This document shows, in pieces, positions 23,862 to 34,691 of a DNA stretch of 64,000 nt. The translations under genes and the position numbers were made by a program. The stretch is from Agaricus subrufescens. Taxonomy: Eukaryota > Basidiomycota > Agaricomycetes > Agaricales > Agaricaceae. Where the stretch lies: positions 186,001-250,000 of the forward strand of contig CM057059.1 of NCBI GenBank assembly GCA_029945375.1. Reading direction: 5' to 3'. Below the pieces are notes generated by a model that saw only the letters and a program-made list of their open reading frames with translations, was not told the origin of the DNA and made no database searches. Positions within the stretch are counted from its first letter, which is position 1. The number at the start of each line of letters is the position of its first letter.

Positions 23862-26763
23862 AGTTGTACCGTCTTTTCGAACCATCTCTCTTTTTCGGCT
23901 TCTATGGGCTAGTCTTGATGCTCCCTCTTTTCTTACTCTGTCTATGGTTATGATCGCATGCATTCACTCATCGTCCGCTACAACTCTTGTATCTCTATGC
24001 ATCCAATATGCCTCTCTTGTCTTTTCTAGGGTCCTTCTCTACCGGACGCTCGTTTTGTTGTTTTGTCGCTACGCAACACATGCTTTTTAGAGTTCTTGTT
24101 TTCGGTCTTCTTTTTTGGTTTGGAAAATGTATTTTTTTTCGGTTAACCAGGGGGATTTTTTCTTTTAATTACTTGAAATAAACTGTGCCAATAGTTTTCT
24201 TTGCTCTTTCGATCTTAATGTCTCTTCGTCCTTCTCTTACTCTAAAAAAACTTTTGATAGGTTTTTTGTGCTTTTCTTTTGCTTCCTTTGATTAAAAACT
24301 TCCGCAGACGTTGCTTTTATTCTAGAAAAATTAAGCCCCCTATCCACCCGCTAGTGAGTTTGGGGGGGCAGTTCGTCCCGCAATTGTTGTAGTAGTAGAA
24401 AAGATTATTATTAAGTTTAGTAATACATCCGAATACTGAAAACAAAATGTCTTGTGATTCGAAATGAGGCAGTGTGCGGGGGAGATTAGAGGGTCTCTTA
24501 ATGGGATATTGGGTGTAGTGCGGTGCGCTTGCGGGTTCTTCATTTCTATTTTCACAAGGTACAAAGGCCTGGGAGGAAGTCTATATATGTATGTTGCTGT
24601 GATTACGAATTTGAGCAGAGAGAAAACTCGTACCATCTTTTGGGATATCTTTACCCATCATAGGTGTTGTGGGAGTGATTTGGCAAGATGCGGCACAGGT
24701 TTTGGGTGTCTCCGCGGTTGGGATTGGGTTGGTATGGGAATCTGAGCCGATGAGAGATTTTCGGAATGGAAGGACATTGGATCTTGGTGACATCTAGGCA
24801 TTTCTTCTATGATATGCGCTATGGGTATTTTCGGTACTTTACTTTGGAAGGAGTTCGATTTTTTTTTTTGTTCTTGTGATCATGTATACCAAAAATTGAT
24901 AAGCCGAGAGCCTATGTGGTGGTTTTCTACATCTGTTGAATGTCTCTTGGAGATATATGGTTTATGGTAGGGAGGAAGGGGTGATAAGGCGGGGTGAGTG
25001 GTGTAGTGTAGAGTGTGGGTTTTTTTTTGGCATAACGGGTAATAATATACATGTGGAAGAAAGGAAGGAGATCAGGAAGGAGATGGTATCAGGGAAAAAG
25101 ATTAGACAAACCTTTTTTTGTTGAAGATGAAGACCCTAAACGTCATGAGAAAACGCGAACTCTTCCTTTGCTTTCTTTTTTACCTTTTATTTGGTTGAGA
25201 GGTCGTGAATGAGTGTTTCGTCGTTTTTAAATCTTTTGGGGGGGGAGGGTGTAAGGCTGATCATCTGGTATCTTATCTCAAAAAAAGAAGTTCTTCTATA
25301 GAGAAAGACTTTCACAGTTTAGCGAGGTGGAGTGGAGTGTGGAGTGGAGAGATTTGGCACCCCTTGGGGGGGGGAGGAGAGACGGAGATGAAAAAAATTT
25401 CATGGGTCGATCACTTGATTTCTCCTTGGCTTGTTGTTCGCTATGTACATAATACAAAGTGTGCAATGTCCTGACAATGTCCCTCGGAGTCGTTAGTGGC
25501 GATGGTACGAAGTACGTCAAATTAACAGGAATGATCTTCTTCTAATTCTTCAATTGAAATCACTCCAACCTTCCCCGCCCTCACCCCTCTAATATTAAAA
25601 AAAAAAAATAGATGATTTGCGTGGCGATGCATAACTACATGATCTTGTCCCTCGAAAATCTTCCCAAAGATAGTTTTATGGAGTTGTGATTAGTGAAGTT
25701 GTTTGACTCAGTGAGGGCGCTCAGAACGGACAGATTCGGGAATTTTTTTTTTCTTTTTCACAAGGTGACAGGTGGTGTGAGTCGGTCAACACTCGGGATT
25801 AGTCACTGTGGGAGTTGAGATCTACGAGATTGTATGAACAACCCTCGGTGATCGTACCTACTACCGTACAGCGAAAACCTCGAGAAGAAAGTTTAAAAAC
25901 GCCCTTCGAACCCGAAAACCGGTACTGTACTGAAAGAGAAGAGTAACCTGGAAAAAAACAGCTTTTTTTCAAAATGGCCTGCACTCGATCCGGACTTGGC
26001 CAAGCCTGTGCACACGAGGGAGAAACGGATTAGCCAAAGTGCTAATGAAGTTTCTTTCACGAAAGAATACTGCGGGGCTCATATTGGGTTCTGCCGAAGG
26101 CTGAGCAGGTGGGCCCTTCCTTCGTACTTGTGTGAGGCTGTGTGTGTGACCCGGGCTTGGCTGCGCTACCGAAAGCCACGATTCCGATAAAATAAAATAA
26201 AATAAAATAAAATAAAAATAATTGGTAAAGACTTCTTGATTTCACATTCTCCGTGGTTAAAGGACAGAGGGAGAACGGGTTTTACCAAGCAGCTACTCGA
26301 AATGGGTCAGACCTGTGCCGAATGAGCAACAGATTCATTAAATCGTCCTTCGAATGATGGCCAAGTGTAAATGACTTGGCTGCGTTACCGACACCCTCGA
26401 ATTTCTCACTCTCCGTGGTTCGAGCAATAAAGAGGGGGGGAGAAGAATAAATTACTATTTTTTCTATAGCGGTTACTCGAAAATGGATATAGCCTACTCC
26501 GACGGAGTAGTGGGTTTTCACACTTCGAATGATAGCCACTATGTTGCCGAAACCTCTAGAAGGTATATGTTTTCAAGACGAACGGATGGAAGACACACAT
26601 CGAAAGACTTCTCACCTTCTCAATTCGGGACCGTAACGGTGGAAGGGAACAACGATGAACCCATCTCGTACGTTTTGCTCGGAAAGACTCGTTCCGAGGG
26701 AGCAGTGGATCCATTAACTCTTCCTGATGGTAAAAGCCACGACTCTCAGCATTAATGCTGTCC
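23862..26763. repeat. Intergenic: T-rich 3' flank, then diverged tandem repeats before the LINE
   Basis: No gene is supported. The stretch 23862-24350 is strongly T-rich and is probably the 3' UTR of the upstream gene. At about 25970-26590 similar segments recur: GGCTGCG(C/T)TACCGA at 26159 and 26376, CTCCGTGGTT at 26251 and 26411, and (G/C)TACTCGAAA with TTCGAATGAT in the copies starting near 26290 and 26470. A pentanucleotide microsatellite (ATAAA)n lies at about 26187-26217. The LINE target duplication begins at 26764. Confidence 0.45.
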
Positions 26764-26778
26764 AACTCTTCGGACCTA
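26764..26778 (+). repeat. Target-site duplication, 5' copy
   Basis: AACTCTTCGGACCTA here is identical to 34692-34706 directly after the poly(A) tail. The first two A residues could belong to the tail, so the certain length is 13-15 bp. A perfect pair means a recent insertion. Confidence 0.9.
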
Positions 26779-26872
26779 CATTCCTTTCTTGCCTCTTACT
26801 TTCATCATCTCGGTGAAAAAAGCAGCGCACTTTAGGAATACATTGGTTTCTATCAGGCCCACCAGCCTCGCT

Positions 26873-29851
26873 ATGAGCGACAATCACGCCCCCGACTCTC
26901 ATCCGCAATCTCCTCCTCCCCTCCCCCCCGACGACCCGGAAATTCGCGCCCGACGACAAGAACGCGCGGCGGCCAAAGCGGCCAAGCAAGCCATACGAGC
27001 CCAAATGAGGGACCTCGCAGAACATGGCTATAACCCCAAGAATGACTTGCTCGGAAGGAAGAGCAGGTCTAAGGCAAGCAGTGTCCGTTCCTCGTCTGCC
27101 GTCCCCATCAGAAGAACTCCCGCCCCGGAAACAATCACTAACGCACTGACCGAGGACAACCTCCTCGCCCATGCCAAACACACAGAGGCCTCGCATCCTC
27201 CACGTGGCCGCTCTAGGCCCACATCTGTCATCATGCCTTCACCCAAGGCCCCTTCTAGCGTATCTGAAACATCGGATGCATCCCTCACAGCCTCAGACAT
27301 TGCCGCAGCTCGCGTGCAAATGCCCGACACATATGGTAACATGACAGACGAAGAGATTCGTACTGAATTCTATAAACAGTTAGAAGCTGAAAAATATCAA
27401 ATGATGGACGATAACGGCATCCAAGAAGCCTTCAACCGCATCGCAGACGAAAATAGGAGTGGCCACCGCTCACAAGCCCCATCCCCTCCCCCATGTAAAT
27501 CACCCACCATGTCCGAATCGGCTCGCCTCCTCAAAGCACGCGCTGAAGAAGAAAATCAAACTGAAGCGGTCGATCTATCCGAAGAACAAATTAGGCAAAG
27601 GTTCCCTATAGAGGCTCGAACCCTCCTCCCCATCACTCGTACCCCCCCTCCCGTCCCCACTACTAACGACCCGAAAACCCCCACTAACAAACACGTCCTC
27701 ATTGACCAGGACATCACACCTAAATCCCCCGCAGTCACCAAAGTGGATGCACTCACCTACGCCGCTCTCAAGAAGCAAGACAACGACCACAACCCTATGA
27801 TTGTCACGTCTGAACAAGCCGAAGAAGCATTCGAGCTTAACGTCATGATGAGTAAAGTTGAAACAGGTAGAGTAAACAACGACAACTTTCAACGAACAGT
27901 ATCCCCCTCTCCTGCTAACAACAAAGACACATTCTCCTTCGAGGAACTCTCACACATACGTGAAATATGGGCTGAATTAGCAACCTATTATGCTAACTTC
28001 GACCCCGCCCGCATTACTAACACACATGCACTAGCGGAACCCGCGTATATGTTCATCAAGTTGTATGAAAAAACTAGCTGGGCTAACGTAAAGGTTGGCC
28101 ATCACTCCGCCAAAGATCTATACCGGTCCCAGGACCCTCCCCCCCCAGCCCCTATCCCGACCCCAATGGACACTGAAGAAGACCCCGTTCCAGCTCCTCT
28201 CCCCCACGCCCCTTCCCCAGCACGCACAGAACTCTCATACGCGTCTCCACCCGCACCCATCCCGGACATTTCCACCTCCCAAACCAACGCCAAAGACTTC
28301 CCATCTCTAGCTGAATCTGCTCCTGCTCCACGCGTTCCGGTTGCCTCCCGCAACCCCGCCCCCTTCCCTCCCCCCAAAGTTCCGAACAGACCCAACTCCC
28401 CTATCCGCATCGGCCCCCCTAAACCCATCAACAAACCCGCGCCAACGCTGAAAGCTAAAAGCAAAGCCCCAACTAGCGGCAGCTCCCTCCCCAACGCTTC
28501 CGGCAAATCATCTCTCCTCTCTAAAATCGACAAATCCATTAAAGGCGTCGAGGCCAGAGCCATCGAAGAACACGCTAAGATACACAAAGAAAAACATGGG
28601 CTTCAAATGAAAACCAACCCTACAGGACCCCTCAGCGTCTTCCCTAAGGCACAAGCCTTCCCAGGTCCCCCCCCTCCCCCCACGTCATACGCGCAAGCAG
28701 CTAAACCCGCCCCGCTCGCGTTCACCCCCAAATCACAAGAAACAATCAACCATCTCATCATGACGGGCGCGAGCGAGGAAACCATCCAACTGGTCGCCTC
28801 CGGACTCGAACGAGTCGCCCCCCCCCCCAAACCTAAAGTTCCAGCTAAACCCGTCAACCCAAAGGCACAGCCTACCCCCAAAAGCGTTGCCATCTCTAAA
28901 GGACCGAGCCGAAAAGCCGCCATTTTCAATATTGACTCTGCCCTACATGCTACTCACTTCGCCAATCTAGATGACGTCGTCGAAGGCATTAACAAGAAAC
29001 TTTACGGGTGGAGAAGCGTTATGCGTGTCGAAACATGCAAGGTAAATGAAAAATCAGCTCACTTTTACTTGAACGTCGTCCCGAAAGAACAAGACTTCCA
29101 AGAACTCCGCACCGCACTACTATGCACCCTCGAATTAGACCATAACCCCAATATCACCGAAGAAATGGTCGTCCCATACCCCCCCCAGTCGACCGCCCAC
29201 CTCATCCTCAAAGGCCTAGACTACTACACCACCCCCTACAGTAAAAGAGATGAAGACGTTCTCACAGGAGACAAAGTCCTCGCCATGCTCGGTAAGAACT
29301 CCCACCTTAACAACCTCATGTGTGTCCGCCCCCCCAGAGTCGTCCCGTCCAAACGGTCAGACGACGCCGCCCTCGTCTTCCTAGACGTCTGGGATTCCCA
29401 GAACGGCATCAATACCAAACACCTGGTCAACAAGCCGTATCACATAAATGGTAAGATCGTTCGCATAGAATACGCCCGCCCTAGGGATTACGTCCCTCAA
29501 TGCCAGAGATGTTGGTCGTGGAGGCACGGCACCAGCGCGTGCAGAATGAACTACTTTAAATGTGCTCGGTGTGGCGACGGCCACAAAACCGAGAACCACA
29601 ACTTCTACTCTAAATGCTGCAGCCACTTACGCACAGATGTCCAAATCCCGGAGTGCAAACATTCGGCCACATGCTTAAACTGCAAGGGCGACCACTCTGC
29701 AAACGATTACGCATGCGTATACAAGAAGAACCAACACGACAAACAATGGCACTTCCAACGCGCCGAAGAGGACAGAGACCGCCGCATCGCTGAGAGGAAA
29801 GCTGCCATCCAGCTCTCCGACCCCAAGAACCGCACCAATATACATGATTAA
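26873..29851 (+). CDS. LINE ORF1, gag-like nucleic-acid-binding protein with zinc knuckles
   Basis: 992 residues from the first ATG (MSDNHAPDSHPQSPPPLPPD). The frame is open a little further back but has no earlier ATG. The first two thirds are disordered and Pro/Ala/Lys-rich. A folded part starts near residue 680 (AAIFNIDSALHATHFANLDD). Near residue 879 comes a cluster of Cys/His motifs: CQRCWSWRHGTSAC (CX2CX4HX4C), CARCGDGHKTENH, and CLNCKGDHSANDYAC. ORF1 proteins of this type coat the element's RNA and carry it as a ribonucleoprotein. The reading frame ends in ATGATTAA, which also starts ORF2. Confidence 0.9.
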   Translation: MSDNHAPDSHPQSPPPLPPDDPEIRARRQERAAAKAAKQAIRAQMRDLAEHGYNPKNDLLGRKSRSKASSVRSSSAVPIRRTPAPETITNALTEDNLLAHAKHTEASHPPRGRSRPTSVIMPSPKAPSSVSETSDASLTASDIAAARVQMPDTYGNMTDEEIRTEFYKQLEAEKYQMMDDNGIQEAFNRIADENRSGHRSQAPSPPPCKSPTMSESARLLKARAEEENQTEAVDLSEEQIRQRFPIEARTLLPITRTPPPVPTTNDPKTPTNKHVLIDQDITPKSPAVTKVDALTYAALKKQDNDHNPMIVTSEQAEEAFELNVMMSKVETGRVNNDNFQRTVSPSPANNKDTFSFEELSHIREIWAELATYYANFDPARITNTHALAEPAYMFIKLYEKTSWANVKVGHHSAKDLYRSQDPPPPAPIPTPMDTEEDPVPAPLPHAPSPARTELSYASPPAPIPDISTSQTNAKDFPSLAESAPAPRVPVASRNPAPFPPPKVPNRPNSPIRIGPPKPINKPAPTLKAKSKAPTSGSSLPNASGKSSLLSKIDKSIKGVEARAIEEHAKIHKEKHGLQMKTNPTGPLSVFPKAQAFPGPPPPPTSYAQAAKPAPLAFTPKSQETINHLIMTGASEETIQLVASGLERVAPPPKPKVPAKPVNPKAQPTPKSVAISKGPSRKAAIFNIDSALHATHFANLDDVVEGINKKLYGWRSVMRVETCKVNEKSAHFYLNVVPKEQDFQELRTALLCTLELDHNPNITEEMVVPYPPQSTAHLILKGLDYYTTPYSKRDEDVLTGDKVLAMLGKNSHLNNLMCVRPPRVVPSKRSDDAALVFLDVWDSQNGINTKHLVNKPYHINGKIVRIEYARPRDYVPQCQRCWSWRHGTSACRMNYFKCARCGDGHKTENHNFYSKCCSHLRTDVQIPECKHSATCLNCKGDHSANDYACVYKKNQHDKQWHFQRAEEDRDRRIAERKAAIQLSDPKNRTNIHD

Positions 29852-32800
29852 TACGACAGATAAAGACGCTGACGAGTGTCGAATACTCGCTCCCCCCTCC
29901 TTTAATTTATGGATTTATAACGCTAACAAAAGCTGGGACAACACGTCTATCACTCTTGAAAGATGTGCCCCGTTTGTCGATATTATTCTATTCCAGGAAC
30001 CCGGCTGGAAAAGAGTGCGATGCCAACCATCCGCCACTAACAAAGAGGGCGACGATGCTTTCGGGCCGCCCATTCATCCGTCATGGATCCCCATGCTACC
30101 CGCGTTTGATAACAAGGACCCTAATTCCTTTCACCCTCGTGTTCTAACCTACGTCAACCGACGGTTATCCTCACTCTCCCCCCAGTTTCGTTCAGACCTC
30201 ATCAAACACGAAGACGTCTCACTCATTACACTGAAACACCCAGGACGCCTCCGAAAATTCACTCAGATCATCAATGTATACAACGACAGCCGCACACACA
30301 ACGGCCTGAGTACACTCGAAGAAAACGCCAACAGATTCCCGGACATCGACATCTGCGCCGGAGATTTTAATATCCAAGACTCCGAATGGGACGCAGGGGC
30401 CAGATCGCACCATGGACCGAACTCGCTTAGCTCCAGACTCATCGACTCCACTAGTTCCCTAGGCACCTTACGCGCCATCCCTACTAACCCTCAGGCTCCC
30501 ACCCACATCCCACATCAGAGCGCAGGCGTCCGCCCTTCAATCATCGACTTATGCTTCGCCTCCCCTACGTTCATCACGGACCCCAAATTCCAGGTCACTG
30601 TTCAAGATGACGACATCAGCAGACTCAAATCGGACCACAACCCCATCCTCGTCAAAATCCCTAACAAAGGACAAGAGGATACCGTCGGTAAGAAGTTCCT
30701 TGACCGATACTCTAAGGAAGAAGACCATTTCATCTCCGACGTCATATCCGAAACTAACGCCCTCAGGAACACCCTCGGCCTTCCCCAAAACAGCGAAGAT
30801 ATTGAACGGTTCACCCAAGGTATGGCTTCCATCATATCTAACGCATGGGATCGTCACGCCGTCATGGCTAAACCGTCCCGCCACTCCAAAAAGTGGTGGG
30901 ACAAAGAGTGTAAAGCGTTGTTCAACGACATGAGGCTTAATCGCCAACAAGGTCAGAAACGCGACCCGGCTAAATATACTAACTTGCGCAAGGTGGCGAA
31001 AGCCAAACGCAACGCTCACTACAGTAAAGCCATCAAATATACAGCTGTCGACAAGAAAAGGCCATGGGATTTGATCGAATGGACAAGAGAACGCAAACTC
31101 CCTGCCTCTGAGGCCATCCTCGATGCTCAAGGTAACCCGTGTAACGATGACAAATCTCTCTTTGATGCCATTCATTCCACATTTAACTCCGCTAACAATC
31201 GAAAAGTCACATTCGATAACGTCACGAAATCCCTTCCCCCCCTTACCCCTAGATCGTGGAACCCCTTCTCCCCAATGGAACTAACCGACGCGCTACGAAG
31301 CTGTTCAAAAAACTCGGCACCTGGACCGGACCACGTCTCATGGCACCTCCTGAAACGACTCATCAAAGCCTCTTCGGAATTCACTGCCACCCTAGTCTTC
31401 CTATGCAACGCCTGTGTCGATCATGGCACCTGGCCCGCTCAGTTCAAGGAATCCACATCGGTAATTATCCCCAAACCCAACAAACCGTCCTACGACAAAA
31501 TCAAATCATTCCGCCCCATCGTTCTCCTCAACACTACCGGCAAGTTATTTGAGAAGATTATCGCCACTCGCCTTCAATTCGACGGCATCACCCACAACAT
31601 CATACACCCATGCCAAACCGGCGGCATCTTACAACGATCCACAGAAGATGCTGCCGTCGCCATTACTCACGTTGTCCGGAACGCATGGAGCCGAAAACAG
31701 GTCACATCCGTCCTTGCGTTTGACATAGCGCAATTCTTCCCCTCTCTTAATCACTCTATCTTATGCGACACGCTCACTCACTTTGGATATCCCAAGCAGA
31801 TCGTCTCTTTCTTTCAAAACTATCTGGTTAACCGGTTCACGACTTATAATATTAATAATAAAAAATCTCAAAAATACGCCTGCGATGTAGGAGTCGGACA
31901 GGGCAGTGCACTATCGCCTATCCTGTCCGCACTCTATATTTCTCCTATCTTTCACATGTTGGATCAGTGGATTTTGCATGACGACTCGTTTATTAAACCA
32001 CTCTCTTCCTTTCTATCATATGTTGACGATGGACTACTTGTGGCTACGGACTCGGACTACTCGTCTGCTCACGAATCTCTTGTTCACGCGTATACTCACA
32101 TCACGTCTCTTTTCACAGATTTCGGTTTGGTCATGGAGCACTCCAAAACCGAACTATTCAACTTCGCCAAAAAACCCGGAGACCCTAACCCGTCCATCGA
32201 CCTAGGCGTCGAGCCCTACACCGGTGACCACCCCCTCACCGCCAAAACCGTATGGAGATATCTAGGTATCTTCTTCGACAGATCGCTCACGTTTAAAGAT
32301 CACGTCAAGAGATACGCTACAAGATCCTTCTCAGCCGCCAAATGCCTTAGGATATTAGGCAACTCCGCACGCGGCCTCCTCCCCCACCACAAAAAACTCC
32401 TCTACACATCATGCGTCATCCCCATTGCAACATACGGCCTTAGATGCTGGTACCGACCTGGCACCAGAGGATTCACTACCAACACCAAAACCTTCAACGC
32501 CATGCACCGCGCTGCTTCGTTGTGGATCACAGGTTCGTTCCGCACCACCCCCACTGGCGGAGCAATGGCCATGGCAGGCCTTGTCCCCATGCACATCACC
32601 TTAAAAAAGCTATACGACAAGTCGGTCGCCCGCCTCGCCACGCTTCACCCCAACCACCCTATCCTATCCCTTACCTACCGCCACATGGCACAAGGCTCCA
32701 AAATCCACCCCGAGAGCCTAGAGATGATGTCGAAAACAAGAAGGAAAATCGCTAAGTCGCCCTTAGACGTCACCAATCTCAATTCTATAGCTGAAACGTT

Positions 32801-34208
32801 TCACCCTACGCATCCTAAAGCCACCCCCGGATCTAGGTTCATGGACGTACACCACTCCAAACTCTCCCTCACCCTCCCGCCCCCCTCTCTACGCGCCTCA
32901 AAAGAAGAGATCGACGCACACCATGAACTCATCACCAAAATCATATCCTCCCCCGCCGATCATTCCATATGCGCCATCATGAGCGGCAAAAAACAAAAAG
33001 AACATACGGGCGACCCATCCCTCCCCGTCCACTGCCACGCCGCATACTCCATTACCCACAAAGGATCACTCTTGTACAGCAAAACCCTCCCCGCCGGACG
33101 ACGCACCTCCATAGCAAATGCTCACACGTGGTCGGCCATCATGGCCGTCACAAAGATCACCGAACATTTGCGAAATCACCCTAATCACAACATCCAGCAC
33201 GTCCACCTTCTCTCCCCATGCGCCCCCGTTCTACGAGGTCATATTTTCAACAGCGCGGCCCACAAGGGACGATCCATCAACATAGCTCTTGCCGGAGCAC
33301 TAAGCGATCTCGTCGAGATCGCCCCTCACATTCACATCTCCATCACGGGGTTTAGAGCAGCCAGCATCCCCCGGTGTCCTCACAAGACTTTCACCCGCAC
33401 ATGCCCATCATGCATAGCCAAACGCACGGCCACATCCGCACGACATGCCACGTTCGACCACAAAACCATCTTCCCCCCGTCCCAAACCCTCCAAAAACGC
33501 CACCACGCCATCGAGCAAGCGGCCTTCACTCAATGGACTGAAGATTTCAACAATCCGAAGTCGGGCTTCTTCAAAGGCAAACGCTTCTTACCCATGACCG
33601 ATGGCGACACAGACGATCACCTCACCCCATCCACGCACGGCAACGGACCATGGATGGGTACATACTCATTCATTACAGCCACTACCTCCACGCAACTCTA
33701 TGCAAGATTTTGCCGTGCCGTCACAAACCACGCCCCCATCGGCACTTACCGGCAAAGGTTCTTCGGTAAATCCGACCCACCCCCTACCATCACATGCCCG
33801 GGACATCGACACATCATCGAGTCCCGCCGACACATCCTTAACGAATGCTCTTGGTACGCCAGGCGCATCGACCACGACTACACCAAAATTGAAGACGTGA
33901 TACTTTTCCTCATGGATAACCCGAAGGCCTTTTCTTTCCAGGGCCCCTCATGCCCCAGAAAAGAAGAGGACGAGTGGCACAAACATGTTGAATACTGTCA
34001 CCGACTCAAAAACTATCACCGCAGCCTCGTCGGCCTCGAGTCCTCCCCAACCCCCATCTTCATACGCGAACGCGCCGCGCCTACATTTGGCCAAATGTGC
34101 ATCCCCGTATTCATCCAACATTCTGACACTCTCTGCAAATGGCGACCCATCCCCATTCACGAGTACAACACTCTTCAAGAGGCTAAGGGCGGCAACCCTG
34201 ACGCCTAG
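29844..34208 (+). CDS. LINE ORF2, APE-type endonuclease and reverse transcriptase polyprotein
   Basis: 1454 residues. The endonuclease domain (about 10-265) shows NANKSW, FQEP, NVYND, GDFNI, SIIDLCF and SDHNPI, the usual EEP motifs, so target-nicking activity is likely. The reverse transcriptase (about 480-820) shows FRPIVLLNTTGKLFEKI, QTGGILQRST, AFDIAQFFPSLNH, GVGQGSALSPILSALY, the catalytic YVDDG (about residue 725) and YLGIFFDRSLTFKDHV. Residues about 1030-1160 sit where an RNase H domain is expected, but the acidic catalytic positions appear replaced (AHTWSAIMAV, SPCAPVL). A C-terminal Cys/His block (CPGHRHIIESRRHILNEC, about 1318-1335) follows. Translation probably restarts at the overlapping ATG after ORF1 ends. 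Confidence 0.93.
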   Translation: MINTTDKDADECRILAPPSFNLWIYNANKSWDNTSITLERCAPFVDIILFQEPGWKRVRCQPSATNKEGDDAFGPPIHPSWIPMLPAFDNKDPNSFHPRVLTYVNRRLSSLSPQFRSDLIKHEDVSLITLKHPGRLRKFTQIINVYNDSRTHNGLSTLEENANRFPDIDICAGDFNIQDSEWDAGARSHHGPNSLSSRLIDSTSSLGTLRAIPTNPQAPTHIPHQSAGVRPSIIDLCFASPTFITDPKFQVTVQDDDISRLKSDHNPILVKIPNKGQEDTVGKKFLDRYSKEEDHFISDVISETNALRNTLGLPQNSEDIERFTQGMASIISNAWDRHAVMAKPSRHSKKWWDKECKALFNDMRLNRQQGQKRDPAKYTNLRKVAKAKRNAHYSKAIKYTAVDKKRPWDLIEWTRERKLPASEAILDAQGNPCNDDKSLFDAIHSTFNSANNRKVTFDNVTKSLPPLTPRSWNPFSPMELTDALRSCSKNSAPGPDHVSWHLLKRLIKASSEFTATLVFLCNACVDHGTWPAQFKESTSVIIPKPNKPSYDKIKSFRPIVLLNTTGKLFEKIIATRLQFDGITHNIIHPCQTGGILQRSTEDAAVAITHVVRNAWSRKQVTSVLAFDIAQFFPSLNHSILCDTLTHFGYPKQIVSFFQNYLVNRFTTYNINNKKSQKYACDVGVGQGSALSPILSALYISPIFHMLDQWILHDDSFIKPLSSFLSYVDDGLLVATDSDYSSAHESLVHAYTHITSLFTDFGLVMEHSKTELFNFAKKPGDPNPSIDLGVEPYTGDHPLTAKTVWRYLGIFFDRSLTFKDHVKRYATRSFSAAKCLRILGNSARGLLPHHKKLLYTSCVIPIATYGLRCWYRPGTRGFTTNTKTFNAMHRAASLWITGSFRTTPTGGAMAMAGLVPMHITLKKLYDKSVARLATLHPNHPILSLTYRHMAQGSKIHPESLEMMSKTRRKIAKSPLDVTNLNSIAETFHPTHPKATPGSRFMDVHHSKLSLTLPPPSLRASKEEIDAHHELITKIISSPADHSICAIMSGKKQKEHTGDPSLPVHCHAAYSITHKGSLLYSKTLPAGRRTSIANAHTWSAIMAVTKITEHLRNHPNHNIQHVHLLSPCAPVLRGHIFNSAAHKGRSINIALAGALSDLVEIAPHIHISITGFRAASIPRCPHKTFTRTCPSCIAKRTATSARHATFDHKTIFPPSQTLQKRHHAIEQAAFTQWTEDFNNPKSGFFKGKRFLPMTDGDTDDHLTPSTHGNGPWMGTYSFITATTSTQLYARFCRAVTNHAPIGTYRQRFFGKSDPPPTITCPGHRHIIESRRHILNECSWYARRIDHDYTKIEDVILFLMDNPKAFSFQGPSCPRKEEDEWHKHVEYCHRLKNYHRSLVGLESSPTPIFIRERAAPTFGQMCIPVFIQHSDTLCKWRPIPIHEYNTLQEAKGGNPDA

Positions 34209-34691
34209 ACTTTACCGAGCTGCGAATAAGGCGGTAGAGGAAGGTCCTTATTGGCTCGGCGGTCTTTAGACCGTGTCACACTTATCTGGGTCCTGAACAG
34301 GTAATCGGTCCCCGATCGCCCCAGATCCCCCTGAGCTTGCTCAGACTCCGTACATGTTTCAGGTTTCGGTTCGTTCCCTGTCTCTTCATCTTCTTTTTCA
34401 TGTCTTCCTCTCTCTCTCCTCCATCAGCATGCGTCTCATGATACGGGTTTGTATTTATACGCTAAGTCTCTTACTCTATCTGTTCCGGTTTCATGTCTCA
34501 CAATCTGTCACCTTGGGGCACCTGTCCGTGTTCGAATAGTTCTGTTGTCTAGGTGTCTGTTTTCATTTATTCTTCTTCTCTCATGTTGCTCTGGGCTTTG
34601 TTTTAAACCCTTTTTTCCTGGCCTCCGGCCAGGAGCGCTACGCGACCGGGCAGCGCTTAATAAAATTTGATTTAAAAAAAAAAAAAAAAAA
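34209..34691 (+). other. LINE 3' UTR with stem-loops, polyadenylation signal and poly(A)
   Basis: Close to the end lies a perfect 7-bp hairpin, CCTGGCC-TCC-GGCCAGG (34617-34633). A second stem follows, formed by two AGCGCT copies (34634-34639 and 34652-34657) around a 12-base loop. AATAAA is directly after (about 34659-34664) and the A-run begins at 34674. In LINEs, structures here are often the recognition site for their own reverse transcriptase; that role is inferred. Confidence 0.65.

Larger units (their letters stand above)
26779..34691 (+). mobile_element. Full-length non-LTR retrotransposon (LINE, probably Tad1-like)
   Basis: The element is about 7.9 kb: a 5' UTR of about 94 bp, ORF1 (gag-like), ORF2 (endonuclease plus reverse transcriptase), a 465-bp 3' UTR with stem-loops, an AATAAA signal and a run of about 20 A. 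It is bounded by a perfect 15-bp duplication. Both ORFs are open, so the copy may be active. Two ORFs with an APE-type endonuclease and zinc fingers fit the fungal Tad1 clade; the clade is inferred from layout, not from a tree. The coding strand is clearly C-rich compared with its surroundings. Confidence 0.92.

Noticed and set aside
26789..26872. Longer ORF1 of the LINE starting before 26873
   Set aside because: The frame is open but the first codon would be TTG. The first ATG is at 26873 and gives a typical ORF1 start.
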